From Massilia sp. IC2-278 (GTDB taxonomy: Bacteria > Pseudomonadota > Gammaproteobacteria > Burkholderiales > Burkholderiaceae_D), in NCBI RefSeq assembly GCF_020708045.1, contig NZ_JAJFES010000001.1, positions 868,001-932,000 on the forward strand: a DNA stretch of 64,000 bases, given 5' to 3'. A program made the position numbers and the translations under genes. The notes beneath the pieces are model-generated. The model was not told where the DNA came from. It did no database searches and worked only from the letters and a program-made list of their open reading frames with translations. Below, piece by piece: positions 20,144 to 28,889 of this stretch. How positions within the stretch are numbered: position 1 is the stretch's first letter; every line of letters begins with the position of its first letter.

Positions 20144-22139
20144 GGGCTTCCAGCAGTTTAGTACGCTCATTCTCGGTACGGGTCACTTCTTCGGCCGAGA
20201 TGTAGTAGTCACGCTTGTAGTTGAAGGTGTGGACGACGATCGCCACCATCATCGCGATGAACGCGAGACCGGTCAGCAGCCACATGTGCCAGATAATGGC
20301 GAAGCCGATCACCATGGCGATGGCCGAGATCACGAAGCCAGCCCAGGTGTTCTTCGGCATGTGGATGGACACGTAGTCGTTCAGCGGACGCTTCCAGCCG
20401 GCTTTCTTCATGTCGGCGAAGGTGTCGTTGTCGTACACCACCGGGGTGAAGGCGAAGTTGTAGTCTGGCGGTGGCGACGAGGTCGACCATTCCAGGGTAC
20501 GGCCATCCCATGGGTCGCCGGTGACGTCACGCAGTTGCTTGCGGTTTTTCCAGGTCATGAAGAACTGCATCAGCAGCGCGCCGATACCGCCGGCAATCAT
20601 CAGGGTACCCACGAACGAGATCTGGAACAGCCATTGCAGTTCAGGATCTTCGAAGTGGCTCATGCGGCGGGTCACGCCCATGAAGCCCAGGATGTACGGT
20701 GGCGTGAACGCAACCCAGAAGCCGATCGACCAGAGCCAGAACGACACCTTGCCCCAGAACTCGTTCAGCTTGTAGCCGAAGGCTTTCGGGAACCAGTAGT
20801 TGATACCTGCGAACAGGCCGAACACCACGCCGCCGATGATGACGTTGTGGAAGTGGGCGATCAGGAACAGCGAGTTGTGCAGCACGAAGTCGGCCGCAGG
20901 GATCGCCAGCATCACGCCGGTCATGCCGCCGATGGTGAAGGTCAGCATGAACGAAATCGTCCACATCATCGGCAGTTCGAAGCGGATACGGCCGCGGTAC
21001 ATCGTGAACAGCCAGTTGAAGATCTTCGCGCCCGTCGGGATCGAGATGATCATCGTCGTGATACCGAAGAACGAGTTGACGCTCGCGCCGCTACCCATGG
21101 TGAAGAAGTGGTGCAGCCAGACCAGGTAGGACAGGACCATGATGACGCAGGTTGCGTACACCATCGAGGTGTAGCCGAACAGGCGCTTGCCCGAGAAGGT
21201 CGAGACGACTTCCGAGAAGATACCAAAGGCCGGCAGGATCAGGATGTAGACCTCAGGGTGGCCCCAGATCCAGATCAGGTTCACGTACAGCATGGCGTTG
21301 CCGCCGCGGTCGTTCGTGAAGAAGGCGGTGTCGAACAGGCGGTCCATGCCCAGCATGGCCAGCGTGGCGGTCAGGATCGGGAAGGTGACCACGATCAGGA
21401 TGTTGGTGCACAGCGAGGTCCAGGTGAAGACTGGCATCTTCATCATGTCCATGCCTGGCGCGCGCATCTTGACGATGGTGACGATCAGGTTAACGCCGGA
21501 CAGCAAGGTACCTACCCCGGCCACCTGCAGCGCCCAGATATAGTAGTCGACCCCGACACCCGGACTTGCCAGGATGCCCGACAGCGGCGGATAGGCCAGC
21601 CAGCCGGTACGCGCGAATTCGCCGACGAACAGCGAGGCCATCACCAGCACCGCGCCCATGGCCGTCATCCAGAACGAGAAGTTGTTCAGGAACGGGAAGG
21701 CCACGTCGCGCGCGCCGATCTGCAGTGGCACCACGTAGTTCATCAGGCCGGTAATGAGCGGCATCGCCACGAAGAAGATCATGATCACGCCGTGGGCGGT
21801 GAAGACCTGGTCGTAGTGGTGCGGCGGCAGGAAGCCGGCGTTCTCGCCGAACGAGAGCGCCTGCTGGGCGCGCATCATCAGTGCGTCGGCGAAGCCGCGC
21901 AGCAGCATGACAATACCGAGCACCATGTACATGATGCCGATTTTCTTGTGGTCGATGCTGGTGAACCAGTCGTTCCACAGTTTGCCCCACAGGCGGAAGT
22001 AGGTGATCAGGCCGAGAAGGGCCGCACCACCGACGAGCACGCCTGCGAAGGTAGCGAGCAGGATGGGCTCATGGAAGGGAATCGCGTCCCAGCTGAGCCG
22101 TCCGAAGATAAGCTTCGTCAAGTCAAATGAGTCTTGCAT
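20136..22139 (-). CDS. cyoB: Cytochrome bo3 quinol oxidase subunit I
   Basis: A 667-residue haem-copper oxidase catalytic subunit with about 15 membrane segments. Haem and copper ligands are visible in [11 protein letters not shown] (His 116), [11 protein letters not shown] (His-Tyr cross-link pair), LVWLHHFFT (CuB His pair) and [11 protein letters not shown]. The quinol site residues equivalent to Arg71, Asp75, His98 and Gln101 of the E. coli enzyme are present ([16 protein letters not shown]). It oxidises ubiquinol, reduces oxygen to water and pumps protons. It is two bases from cyoA and overlaps cyoC. Confidence 0.97.
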   Translation of the reverse strand: MQDSFDLTKLIFGRLSWDAIPFHEPILLATFAGVLVGGAALLGLITYFRLWGKLWNDWFTSIDHKKIGIMYMVLGIVMLLRGFADALMMRAQQALSFGENAGFLPPHHYDQVFTAHGVIMIFFVAMPLITGLMNYVVPLQIGARDVAFPFLNNFSFWMTAMGAVLVMASLFVGEFARTGWLAYPPLSGILASPGVGVDYYIWALQVAGVGTLLSGVNLIVTIVKMRAPGMDMMKMPVFTWTSLCTNILIVVTFPILTATLAMLGMDRLFDTAFFTNDRGGNAMLYVNLIWIWGHPEVYILILPAFGIFSEVVSTFSGKRLFGYTSMVYATCVIMVLSYLVWLHHFFTMGSGASVNSFFGITTMIISIPTGAKIFNWLFTMYRGRIRFELPMMWTISFMLTFTIGGMTGVMLAIPAADFVLHNSLFLIAHFHNVIIGGVVFGLFAGINYWFPKAFGYKLNEFWGKVSFWLWSIGFWVAFTPPYILGFMGVTRRMSHFEDPELQWLFQISFVGTLMIAGGIGALLMQFFMTWKNRKQLRDVTGDPWDGRTLEWSTSSPPPDYNFAFTPVVYDNDTFADMKKAGWKRPLNDYVSIHMPKNTWAGFVISAIAMVIGFAIIWHMWLLTGLAFIAMMVAIVVHTFNYKRDYYISAEEVTRTENERTKLLEAHV

Positions 22140-22141
22140 GG

Positions 22142-23167
22142 TTACTTCTTCACAGAATTGGTAGGGGTTTCGCAGACTTCCGTCGTCGCACCCAGCGCCG
22201 CATTCGCGGCAACCTGGCGGCGTGCTTCGGCCGGCAGGTTCTTCAGGGCGACGTCATTGCGCAGGCGGGTCATGTCGGAAGCCATCTGGTGGTTCGCGCA
22301 GACGGCGCCTTCGGCGACGCAGCGGTTCAGGATGGCGTTGAACAGGGCCGGCTGCACGCTGCCGTAGTGACGGACCGGCTCTTTTTCCGACGGCTTTTCC
22401 AGCGTCAGGTACTCGGCGCGGCCCAGGGTGTTGCCGCTGGCCTTGGCCTTGGCGACCCAGGCGTCGAAGTCGGTCGCCGACACGCCGCGGTAAGCGAAGT
22501 GCATGTGCGAGAAACCGTCGCCGCTGAAGTTGGCCGAGAGACCCTTGTAGTCGCCGGCCTTGTTGATCACCGCGTTCAGGGTGGTCTCCATGCCAGGCAT
22601 CGTGTAGATCATGCCGGCCAGGGTCGGGATATAGAAGGTGTTCATCACGGTCGACGAGGTCATCTTGAAGCGGATCGGGGTGTCGATCGGCGTGACCAGC
22701 TCGTTGACGGTAGCGATGCCCTGCTCCGGATAGATGAACAGCCATTTCCAGTCCAGCGACACGACCTGCACCTCGAGCACCTTGTGCTCGGCGGTGATCG
22801 GACGGTTGGCGTCGATGCGGTCCAGCGGACGATACGGGTCGAGCTTGTGGGTGCTGATCCAGGTGATCAGGCCCAGCGCGATGATGATGAGCAGGGGCGC
22901 GCCCCAGATCACCAGTTCGAGCTTGGTCGAGTGGTCCCAATCGGGCTCATAGCGTGCGTTGGCGCCTTTCCGGTACTTCCAGGCGAAAACCACGGTCAGG
23001 ATCAACACCGGAATGATGATGATCAACATGAGCAGAACCGATACGGTGATCAGGTCTGCCTGCTGCTTTGCAATGTCGCCGGCTGGATTCATCACCACCG
23101 TGTTGCAGCCGGACAGCACCGCAAGCAGGAGGAGTGAAAGTCCGGGACGGACTATTTTAGGAATCAT
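22142..23167 (-). CDS. cyoA: Cytochrome bo3 quinol oxidase subunit II
   Basis: 341 residues. A lipoprotein signal ([10 protein letters not shown], Cys about 21) is followed by two membrane segments ([41 protein letters not shown]) and a periplasmic cupredoxin domain. That domain keeps the fold markers [19 protein letters not shown] and [19 protein letters not shown] but lacks the Cys pair of a CuA centre, which identifies a quinol rather than a cytochrome c oxidase. It is the first gene of the minus-strand cyoABCD-SURF1-regBA cluster. The 141 bp to the divergent MFS gene must hold the promoter. Confidence 0.96.
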   Translation of the reverse strand: MIPKIVRPGLSLLLLAVLSGCNTVVMNPAGDIAKQQADLITVSVLLMLIIIIPVLILTVVFAWKYRKGANARYEPDWDHSTKLELVIWGAPLLIIIALGLITWISTHKLDPYRPLDRIDANRPITAEHKVLEVQVVSLDWKWLFIYPEQGIATVNELVTPIDTPIRFKMTSSTVMNTFYIPTLAGMIYTMPGMETTLNAVINKAGDYKGLSANFSGDGFSHMHFAYRGVSATDFDAWVAKAKASGNTLGRAEYLTLEKPSEKEPVRHYGSVQPALFNAILNRCVAEGAVCANHQMASDMTRLRNDVALKNLPAEARRQVAANAALGATTEVCETPTNSVKK

Positions 23168-23308
23168 GCTAGGTATCTAACGTTACATGGGAATGAGAAC
23201 ATGCTACTGTAATGCCATCGGCCTTCGTTGCACATTGGACGTTTTGTCCCACCCTTGCCCAGGCCAGGGGGATTCCTGAAGGCCATTGACTTACCTGGAG
23301 ACCCATCT

Positions 23309-24661
23309 ATGCAAAGCTCGAATACGTATGGCGGCGCAGGCGCCGCTCCCGTCACGGCGCCACATAGCGGCGCCCGTAACATCAATGCCCGGGATGCCCA
23401 CATCTCGCCCGGTGAAATTGCAGTTGGTGTGGTCATTGGCCGCGCCTCCGAATATTTCGATTTCTTTGTGTATGCCATCGCCTCGGTGCTGGTTTTTCCA
23501 GCAGTTTTCTTCCCCTGGGCAGATCGGCTCGAAGGCACACTCTACTCGTTTACGATTTTTGCGTTCGCATTTATCGCGCGCCCCCTCGGCACCGTGATTT
23601 TCATGGCCATCCAGCAGCGCTTCAGTAGGGAAATAAAGCTCACGATTGCCCTGTTCCTGCTCGGGACGGCAACCGTGACCATTTCTTTCCTGCCAACCTA
23701 TGCCCAGCTCGGCACCACGTCCATCGTGCTGCTGGCACTGATGCGCATTGCCCAGGGCGTGGCCCAGGGCGGCTCCTGGGACGGCCTGCCGTCGCTGCTC
23801 GCGCTGAACGCACCGGAACACAAGCGCGGCTGGTACGCGATGCTCGGCCAGCTGGCCGCGCCGCTCGGCTTCCTGATCGCCGCCGGCCTGTTCGCCTACC
23901 TGCTCGACAACCTGCAGACCGACGACTTCCTGGTCTGGGGCTGGCGCTTCCCGTTCTTCGTGGCCTTTGCGATCAACGTGGTGGCCCTGTTCGCCCGCCT
24001 GCGCCTGGTCTCGACCACCGAGTATTCGCACCTGCTCGACTCGCACGAACTCGATCCGGCCCCGGTCGGCGAACTCGTGTCGAAACAGGGTTCGAACATC
24101 GTCATCGGCGCCCTGGCCGCCCTGGCCAGCTACGCGCTGTTCCACCTGGTCACCGTGTTCCCGCTGTCCTGGATCCAGCTGTACGACACCCGTCCGGTCA
24201 GCGGCTTCCTCTACCTGCAGATGTGGGGCGCGGCCATTGCCGCCGTCTGCATCCTGATCTCCGGCCTGGTGGCCGACAAGGTCGGCCGCCGCACCACGCT
24301 CGGCACCATGGCCGCGCTGATCGCGATCTTCTCGGCCTTCGTGCCGATGCTGATCGACGGCGGCGAAGCCGGCCAGAACGCCTTCATCCTGATCGGCTTC
24401 GCCCTGCTCGGCCTCTCGTACGGCCAGGCTGCCGGCGCCGTGACCTCGAACCTGCAGAAGCGCTTCCGCTACACCGGCGCCGCGCTGACCTCGGACCTGG
24501 CCTGGCTGGTCGGCGCCGCGTTCGCACCGCTGGTCGCACTTGGCCTGTCGGCGCACTTCGGCTTGGGCTACGTGAGCCTGTACCTGCTGTCGGGCGCCGT
24601 GGGCTCGCTTGCGGCGCTGTCGCTGAACCGCAAACTCGAGATCAAGACCGACGGCGAATGA
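23309..24661 (+). CDS. MFS transporter, metabolite:H+ symporter type
   Basis: 450 residues with 12 hydrophobic segments. The N-terminal GVVIGRASEYFDFFVYAIAS and the loop-2/3 segment ARPLGTVIF resemble the MHS branch of the major facilitator superfamily, which takes up organic acids and related solutes with protons. The DKVGRRTTL motif repeats in the second half. Substrate cannot be told from sequence. ATG 23309 is preceded by TGGAG at 8 bases; the frame is open further upstream but has no better start. It is divergent from cyoA and followed by a strong terminator. Confidence 0.87.
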   Translation: MQSSNTYGGAGAAPVTAPHSGARNINARDAHISPGEIAVGVVIGRASEYFDFFVYAIASVLVFPAVFFPWADRLEGTLYSFTIFAFAFIARPLGTVIFMAIQQRFSREIKLTIALFLLGTATVTISFLPTYAQLGTTSIVLLALMRIAQGVAQGGSWDGLPSLLALNAPEHKRGWYAMLGQLAAPLGFLIAAGLFAYLLDNLQTDDFLVWGWRFPFFVAFAINVVALFARLRLVSTTEYSHLLDSHELDPAPVGELVSKQGSNIVIGALAALASYALFHLVTVFPLSWIQLYDTRPVSGFLYLQMWGAAIAAVCILISGLVADKVGRRTTLGTMAALIAIFSAFVPMLIDGGEAGQNAFILIGFALLGLSYGQAAGAVTSNLQKRFRYTGAALTSDLAWLVGAAFAPLVALGLSAHFGLGYVSLYLLSGAVGSLAALSLNRKLEIKTDGE

Positions 24662-24681
24662 TCGAACGCGTGTGAAGCATC

Positions 24682-24746
24682 CCGGCCCGATGCAGGCGCA
24701 TCGGGCCGCCAATTCCGGCGGGCTGCGGCTCGCCGGAATTTTTTTT
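24682..24746 (+). terminator. Tandem stem-loops; rho-independent terminator after the MFS gene
   Basis: Two hairpins in series follow the MFS stop. The first is CGGCCCGATGC with its complement GCATCGGGCCG across a 4-base loop (about 24682-24708). The second is AATTCCGGCG (24711-24720) paired with CGCCGGAATT (24731-24740), running directly into eight T residues in total. The second has the full form of an intrinsic terminator for plus-strand transcription. Confidence 0.9.
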
Positions 24747-24787
24747 GCCTGTCGTGGTCTAAGGCGTATTTGGCCAAGGCCTGCACG

Positions 24788-25429
24788 ATGACCCGCACGC
24801 TATCCGTGACCGTTCCCGCGGGAGCGGCCCAGCTGGAAGGCATACTCGCCCTGCCCGCCTCGCCCATCGGCGTGGTGCTGTTCGCCCACGGCAGCGGCAG
24901 TGGGCGCCTCAGCCCGCGTAACAACTACGTGGCAACCCAGCTGCATGCGGCAGGCATCGCCACCCTCCTCCTCGATTTGCTCACTGCGCAGGAAGACGCT
25001 GTTTACCAGAACCGTTTCGATATCGGGCTGTTGTGCCGGCGGCTGCATGCGGCGGCGTCGTGGCTGGGCACCGAGCCCCTGAGCGCACCGCTTGCGCTGG
25101 GCCTGTTCGGGGCGAGCACGGGTGCGGCAGCGGCCTTGCGGCTGGCGGCGGATGCCGGCAGCGGCGTGGCGGCGGTGGTCTCGCGTGGCGGCCGGCCGGA
25201 CCTGGCGGGGCCTTGCCTGGCGCATGTGGATGCGCCGACCTTGTTGATTGTCGGCGGCGAGGATGGGGCGGTGATCGGGATGAATCGGGAGGCGCTGGAC
25301 CTGCTGCGCTGCGAGAAGGAGTTGGCGATCGTGCCCGGTGCGGGGCACTTGTTCGAGCAGCCGGGGACGCTGGAGCAGGCCGCGACGCTGGCCTGCGCGT
25401 GGTTTGTGCGGCATTTCGAACCGGTGTGA
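24788..25429 (+). CDS. Alpha/beta hydrolase, dienelactone hydrolase-like
   Basis: 213 residues, no signal peptide, so cytoplasmic. The fold markers are VVLFAHGSGSGRLSPRN (oxyanion region), the nucleophile elbow GLFGASTGAAAAL (Ser about 117), an acidic turn LLIVGGEDGAVIG, and the late His in IVPGAGHLFEQPG. The triad Ser-Asp-His is therefore complete. Proteins of this size and pattern are annotated as dienelactone-hydrolase-like or phosphoribosyltransferase-associated hydrolases; the substrate is unknown. MTRTLSV at 24788 is preferred over an ATG six codons upstream because the strand-1 pattern starts there. It is convergent with the ZIP gene. Confidence 0.8.
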   Translation: MTRTLSVTVPAGAAQLEGILALPASPIGVVLFAHGSGSGRLSPRNNYVATQLHAAGIATLLLDLLTAQEDAVYQNRFDIGLLCRRLHAAASWLGTEPLSAPLALGLFGASTGAAAALRLAADAGSGVAAVVSRGGRPDLAGPCLAHVDAPTLLIVGGEDGAVIGMNREALDLLRCEKELAIVPGAGHLFEQPGTLEQAATLACAWFVRHFEPV

Positions 25430-25457
25430 GACGAGACCCCTGACGCGGCGCCTAAGG

Positions 25458-25662
25458 TAGGGTGGGCACCCCGTGCCCACGCGGAACGACGCGCGTAGTT
25501 ACCACGTTTTGGAGCGCTGACGCCCGCCAATCGAGACGTATCGAATGATCATTTGGACGCGCTGACGGCTGGCCTCTGTCTCGACCATGAATCCGCAATC
25601 ACCATGCAGCGTTCCGCGTGGGCACGTCATTGATGCCCCCGGCATCAATGACCCCACCGTAC
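25458..25662. repeat. Palindromic intergenic element 2 (GTAGGGTGGG-bounded)
   Basis: A roughly 205-bp element between convergent genes. Outer ends are GTAGGGTGGG (25458-25467) and CCCACCGTAC (ends near 25662), matching as inverted repeats with one mismatch. A 16-bp perfect inverted repeat GTGCCCACGCGGAACG lies at 25473-25488, with its complement at 25610-25625. A second perfect hairpin, CATTGATGCC-CCC-GGCATCAATG (25628-25650), follows the right arm. The centre is more AT-rich and non-coding. It resembles element 1 (16298) in its ends and in the GTCCACGCG/GCCCACGCG stem. Confidence 0.78.
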
Positions 25663-25695
25663 GGTTGCCGCCGCAATCACTGCGGACCCATCACG

Positions 25696-26607
25696 TCACG
25701 CCAGCGCCGTATCCAGCACCGTCATCAATATGAAGCCGAAGATCAGCGCAATCGTCGCCGTGGTCCCATTCCCGCTTTCGCGCATCTCTGGAATCACGTC
25801 GTTGACGATTACGAACAGCATCGCGCCACCCGCAGCAGCCAGGGCAAACGGCAGCAGCCCCGCCGAAATCCCGATCAAGGCGACACCCAGCGCGGCGGCG
25901 ATCGGCTCGATCACACCCGACAGCACGCCCAGGCCGACCGAGGTCAGCCGTCCGTAGCCGACGGTGCGCAGCGCCAGGGCCACGACCAGGCCTTCCGGCA
26001 CGTCCTGGATCGAGACGCCGGTGGTCAGCGAGTTCGCCTTTTCCAGGTCGATGCCGGCATAGGCCACGCCGATGGCCAGGCCTTCGGGCATGTTGTGCAG
26101 GGCGACGGCGGCGACGAACATCCAGGCGCGGCGCAGCGAGTTGCCGCGCACATCGTCGCGTTCGAGCACGTGGGCCGGTTCGATGGCGCGGCCCAGCAGC
26201 AGGATGGCGCCGGCGCCGAACATGATGCCGGCCCCGGCCAGCAGGCTGGCTTCCCAGGCGCCGGCGCCGGCCGAGCGGGCAGCCGCGAGCGCGGGAATGA
26301 CGAGGGAGAAAGCGGTCGCACCCAGCATCACCCCGGCGCCGAAGCCGAGGAAGCTGTCGTAGGTGCGTTTAGAGAAATTTTGCGAGAGCAGCACGGGCAA
26401 GGTGCCCAGCGCGGTGGCGGCAGCGGCCGTCCCGCCGCCCAGCAGGGCCGCGTGCATCTTCGGATTGGCGTTCATGATTTGCTCGGCCAGGCTGCCGAGC
26501 AGGAGCAGGCAGCCTACCGAGCAGATCAGCAGGCCGACGGCGCGCCTGACCGTGAAGGCGCGCACCAGCGCGTCGGTCCAGCGCAGCTTCTGTGAATCTG
26601 AGTCCAT
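25696..26607 (-). CDS. ZIP-family metal transporter, GufA-like
   Basis: 303 residues with about eight membrane segments. Two metal-path motifs are visible: VAAVALHNMPEGLAIGVA and GVSIQDVPEGLVVALAL, each with the acidic/amide residues expected in ZIP transporters. The family moves zinc and other divalent ions across the inner membrane. ATG 26607 follows AAGGAT at about 8 bases; longer readings run into sequence without membrane features. The manganese catalase gene lies next on the same strand, upstream in position and in the reverse transcription order, about 140 bp away. Supply of manganese to that enzyme is an attractive but unproved idea. Confidence 0.85.
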   Translation of the reverse strand: MDSDSQKLRWTDALVRAFTVRRAVGLLICSVGCLLLLGSLAEQIMNANPKMHAALLGGGTAAAATALGTLPVLLSQNFSKRTYDSFLGFGAGVMLGATAFSLVIPALAAARSAGAGAWEASLLAGAGIMFGAGAILLLGRAIEPAHVLERDDVRGNSLRRAWMFVAAVALHNMPEGLAIGVAYAGIDLEKANSLTTGVSIQDVPEGLVVALALRTVGYGRLTSVGLGVLSGVIEPIAAALGVALIGISAGLLPFALAAAGGAMLFVIVNDVIPEMRESGNGTTATIALIFGFILMTVLDTALA

Positions 26608-26745
26608 CAAGGATCCTTTCCCCAACGCCATGCCCTTCAATCCACGACACCCCGCGCGCGGCGGGGTGTCGCAAACGACCGGATTGTGCGTCGATTCTAC
26701 GCCAACGGCGGCGGACACGCCGTCACCGTTGGTTGCCAGACAAGC

Positions 26746-27654
26746 TTATGGCTTGCTGATGGCGGACGCGCCCTTCGGCGTGGACGGGTCGAGGCCGAGT
26801 TCGGCGCCGGTGGTCGGATCCTTGGACGGATCGGACATGGTGCGCACCTGCATCTGCTTCAGCACTTCGATGTCCTCGGCCGGCAGCTTGACTTCGGCTT
26901 CGCCGGAGCCGCCGTCGACGCCCATCTGCTTCTCGCGGTCGGTGACGTAGTCCCACTTCTCGCCCTGGTTCCATGGGCCGCGCATCTCGCCCGGACCCTG
27001 GGACATGTTGAAGTAGACGCTGGCAAAGCGCGGATCGGCCGGCATTTTGCCCGGCGGGAAGTTCGACTCCATCGAGTAAAGCGCTTTCTCGAAGGACTTC
27101 TGGTGCGCCACTTCGCGGGTCATCAGGAAGCCCAGCGCTTCCTTCACGCCCGGGTCGTCGGTACAGGCGATCAGGCGTTCGTACACGATCTTGGCGCGCG
27201 CCTCGGCGGCGATGTTCGAGCGCAGGTCGGCGGTCGGTTCGGTGATCGAGTCGATGTAGGCAGCGGTCCAGGGCACGCCGGCCGAGTTGATCAGCGGCGT
27301 CCCGGCGCCGTACAGCACCTGGGTGATGTGGCTGTCGTTGCCTGCGCCGGTGATCTGCTTGTACATCTCGGCTTCGGTATCGACGGCCTCGGCCAGGCGG
27401 CCCTTGGCGCCCTTGTTCAGCATCGCGATGATGTGGCCGATGATCTCGAGGTGGCTCAGTTCCTCGGTGGCGATGTCGAACAGCATGTCTTTACGGCCTG
27501 GATCGTCTTCCGATACGGCCTGGGTGAAGTAACGCATGGCGGCGGCGAGTTCGCCCTGTGGGCCACCGAACTGTTCCAGCATCAGGTTGGCCAGACCAGG
27601 GTTCGGTCCCGCGACGCGGACCGTATATTGCAGGCGCTTGTTATGTGCAAACAT
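26746..27654 (-). CDS. Manganese (non-haem) catalase
   Basis: 302 residues. The di-manganese ligands line up with known enzymes: Glu35 in GELAAAMRYF, Glu65 and His68 in TEELSHLEIIGH, a Glu in NIAAEARAKIVYERL and a His in TREVAHQKSFEKAL. It decomposes hydrogen peroxide in the cytoplasm without haem. The C-terminal 90 or so residues (NMSQGPGEMRGPWNQGEKW onward) form the usual extended tail. AAAGGAG lies 7 bases before the ATG. It is divergent from a hemerythrin gene across a 395-bp spacer and is the second catalase of the window beside KatE. Confidence 0.95.
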   Translation of the reverse strand: MFAHNKRLQYTVRVAGPNPGLANLMLEQFGGPQGELAAAMRYFTQAVSEDDPGRKDMLFDIATEELSHLEIIGHIIAMLNKGAKGRLAEAVDTEAEMYKQITGAGNDSHITQVLYGAGTPLINSAGVPWTAAYIDSITEPTADLRSNIAAEARAKIVYERLIACTDDPGVKEALGFLMTREVAHQKSFEKALYSMESNFPPGKMPADPRFASVYFNMSQGPGEMRGPWNQGEKWDYVTDREKQMGVDGGSGEAEVKLPAEDIEVLKQMQVRTMSDPSKDPTTGAELGLDPSTPKGASAISKP

Positions 27655-28049
27655 TCCGACTCCTTTGATAGATGAAAACTAAGCGTCCACGCGATAGCGT
27701 GCGACGCCATCCAATCACGGCTGCACGGTGCTGCACCGTCAGTCGAACGTGTAATCATCTTGGCAGGGATAAACGGCGAAGTAATCAGAAGCACTGCCGT
27801 ATCCGTGTAGGACTAGGGTGACAAACTGTTAAGGGTGAAAAGAAACCTTTCCGCAACTCATCTTTCCAGAAGTTAATCGCAGATGGACGAAGATGTCGAC
27901 ATGAAATGTTGAACGGCTGCTCGCAAGTGCCAGTGAAAACCCTACTGACTACGCGGCTTATGCCGACGACGATATACGGCGGCGTCCTACGTGGTGTGTG
28001 ATTTTGCAGAGCTAGGATGTTAGCCAATCACTAACACAGGAGAGCAGTC
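27655..28049. other. Divergent intergenic region between Mn-catalase and hemerythrin genes
   Basis: 395 bp without a convincing gene. It is more AT-rich than its surroundings. A perfect 15-bp palindrome ACGGTGC-T-GCACCGT lies at 27725-27739, about 70-85 bp upstream of the Mn-catalase start, and a CACGC-GATA-GCGTG hairpin nearer to it. Promoters for both genes should lie here, but I cannot assign -35/-10 boxes with confidence. Short open frames in it have no ribosome site and no recognisable product. Confidence 0.5.
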
Positions 28050-28679
28050 ATGTTTTCACTGAAACAACTCAGCCCGACCATCACCGACATGATCCGCTTC
28101 GATCACTCCCACGTGATGGTCACTTTCCACCAGTACACCAAGGACAAGGCGCCGAGCGTCAAGAAGGCGCTGGCCGAAACCATCTGCACGGCGCTGGAAA
28201 TCCACGCCACGCTGGAGGAAGAAATGTTTTATCCGGTGATGCGCCAGCTCGACAAGGGCGAGCCCTTCGTGCACAAGGCCGAGCCCGAGCACAACGACAT
28301 GCGCCGCATCATCAGCGAGCTGCGCCGTACCAGCGGCTCCGACCCGCGCCACGACAAGCTGATCCTGGAACTGATGCGCGACGTGATCCACCACGTGGCC
28401 GACGAGGAAACCACCCTGCTGCCGCAGGCTGAAACGCTGATGAGCAAGCAGCGCTTGTCGGAACTGGGCGCGCAGATGACCAAGCGCCGCATGGAACTGG
28501 TGGCGCCGAAAGCCGGCAAGCTGGCCAAGAGCCATGCGGTCGGCTTCTCGGGCAGCACCGCGGCCATGGTGGTGGGCGCCGCCAGCGCGCTGCTGGCGCT
28601 GCGTACGCTGGTGAAGAAACCGTCGATGCCGGGGACGAACCGCACCTGGAAGCATGCTAATTCGACGCCGGGGCAGTAA
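28050..28679 (+). CDS. Hemerythrin HHE-domain protein with C-terminal membrane segment
   Basis: 209 residues. The four-helix hemerythrin domain shows di-iron ligands in FDHSHVMVTFHQY, CTALEIHATLEEEMFYP, PEHNDMRRII and VIHHVADEETTLLP. After residue 150 a single hydrophobic stretch (GSTAAMVVGAASALLALRTLV, split over about 170-190) predicts a membrane anchor, followed by a basic tail. Such proteins bind oxygen or nitric oxide or protect iron; the role here is inferred. AGGAGAG precedes the ATG. Its place opposite the Mn-catalase gene suggests a shared stress response. Confidence 0.88.
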   Translation: MFSLKQLSPTITDMIRFDHSHVMVTFHQYTKDKAPSVKKALAETICTALEIHATLEEEMFYPVMRQLDKGEPFVHKAEPEHNDMRRIISELRRTSGSDPRHDKLILELMRDVIHHVADEETTLLPQAETLMSKQRLSELGAQMTKRRMELVAPKAGKLAKSHAVGFSGSTAAMVVGAASALLALRTLVKKPSMPGTNRTWKHANSTPGQ

Positions 28680-28693
28680 TCATTTGATTGGTC

Positions 28694-28881
28694 GAAGCAA
28701 GGTTTCGACTTGCTTCGGTCCTATGCAGCGTGGACTCGGGAGTCCACCCTACTGATTTCGTGGGGTGGACCGGGCCGCGCCAGGCACCTGTGTCCACGCC
28801 GTACCGCGTTTCCGAAATCGACAGCGAAAGCGTAGCCGCTAGGGTGGGTCCTCGTACCCACCGCCACGTTTCCGAAATCGA
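28694..28881. repeat. Palindromic intergenic region 3, related to elements 1 and 2
   Basis: Several repeats fill the gap between convergent hemerythrin and HPPD genes. A stem GAAGCAAG (28694-28701) pairs with CTTGCTTC (28709-28716). GTGGACT-CGGG-AGTCCAC (28730-28747) runs into CCACCCTAC, the end motif of element 1. GGGGTGGACC follows, then CTAGGGTGGGT with its partner ACCCACC (about 28839-28862). The 15-mer CGTTTCCGAAATCGA occurs twice, exactly 60 bp apart (28807-28821 and 28867-28881), and its core is the reverse complement of CGATTTCG seen in element 1. It looks like two degenerate or nested copies of the family. Confidence 0.65.
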
Positions 28882-28889
28882 AAACCGCT

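Noticed and set aside
27785..28027. 80-codon minus-strand frame in the Mn catalase-hemerythrin gap
   Set aside because: No ribosome site, no recognisable product, and the region is expected to hold promoters.
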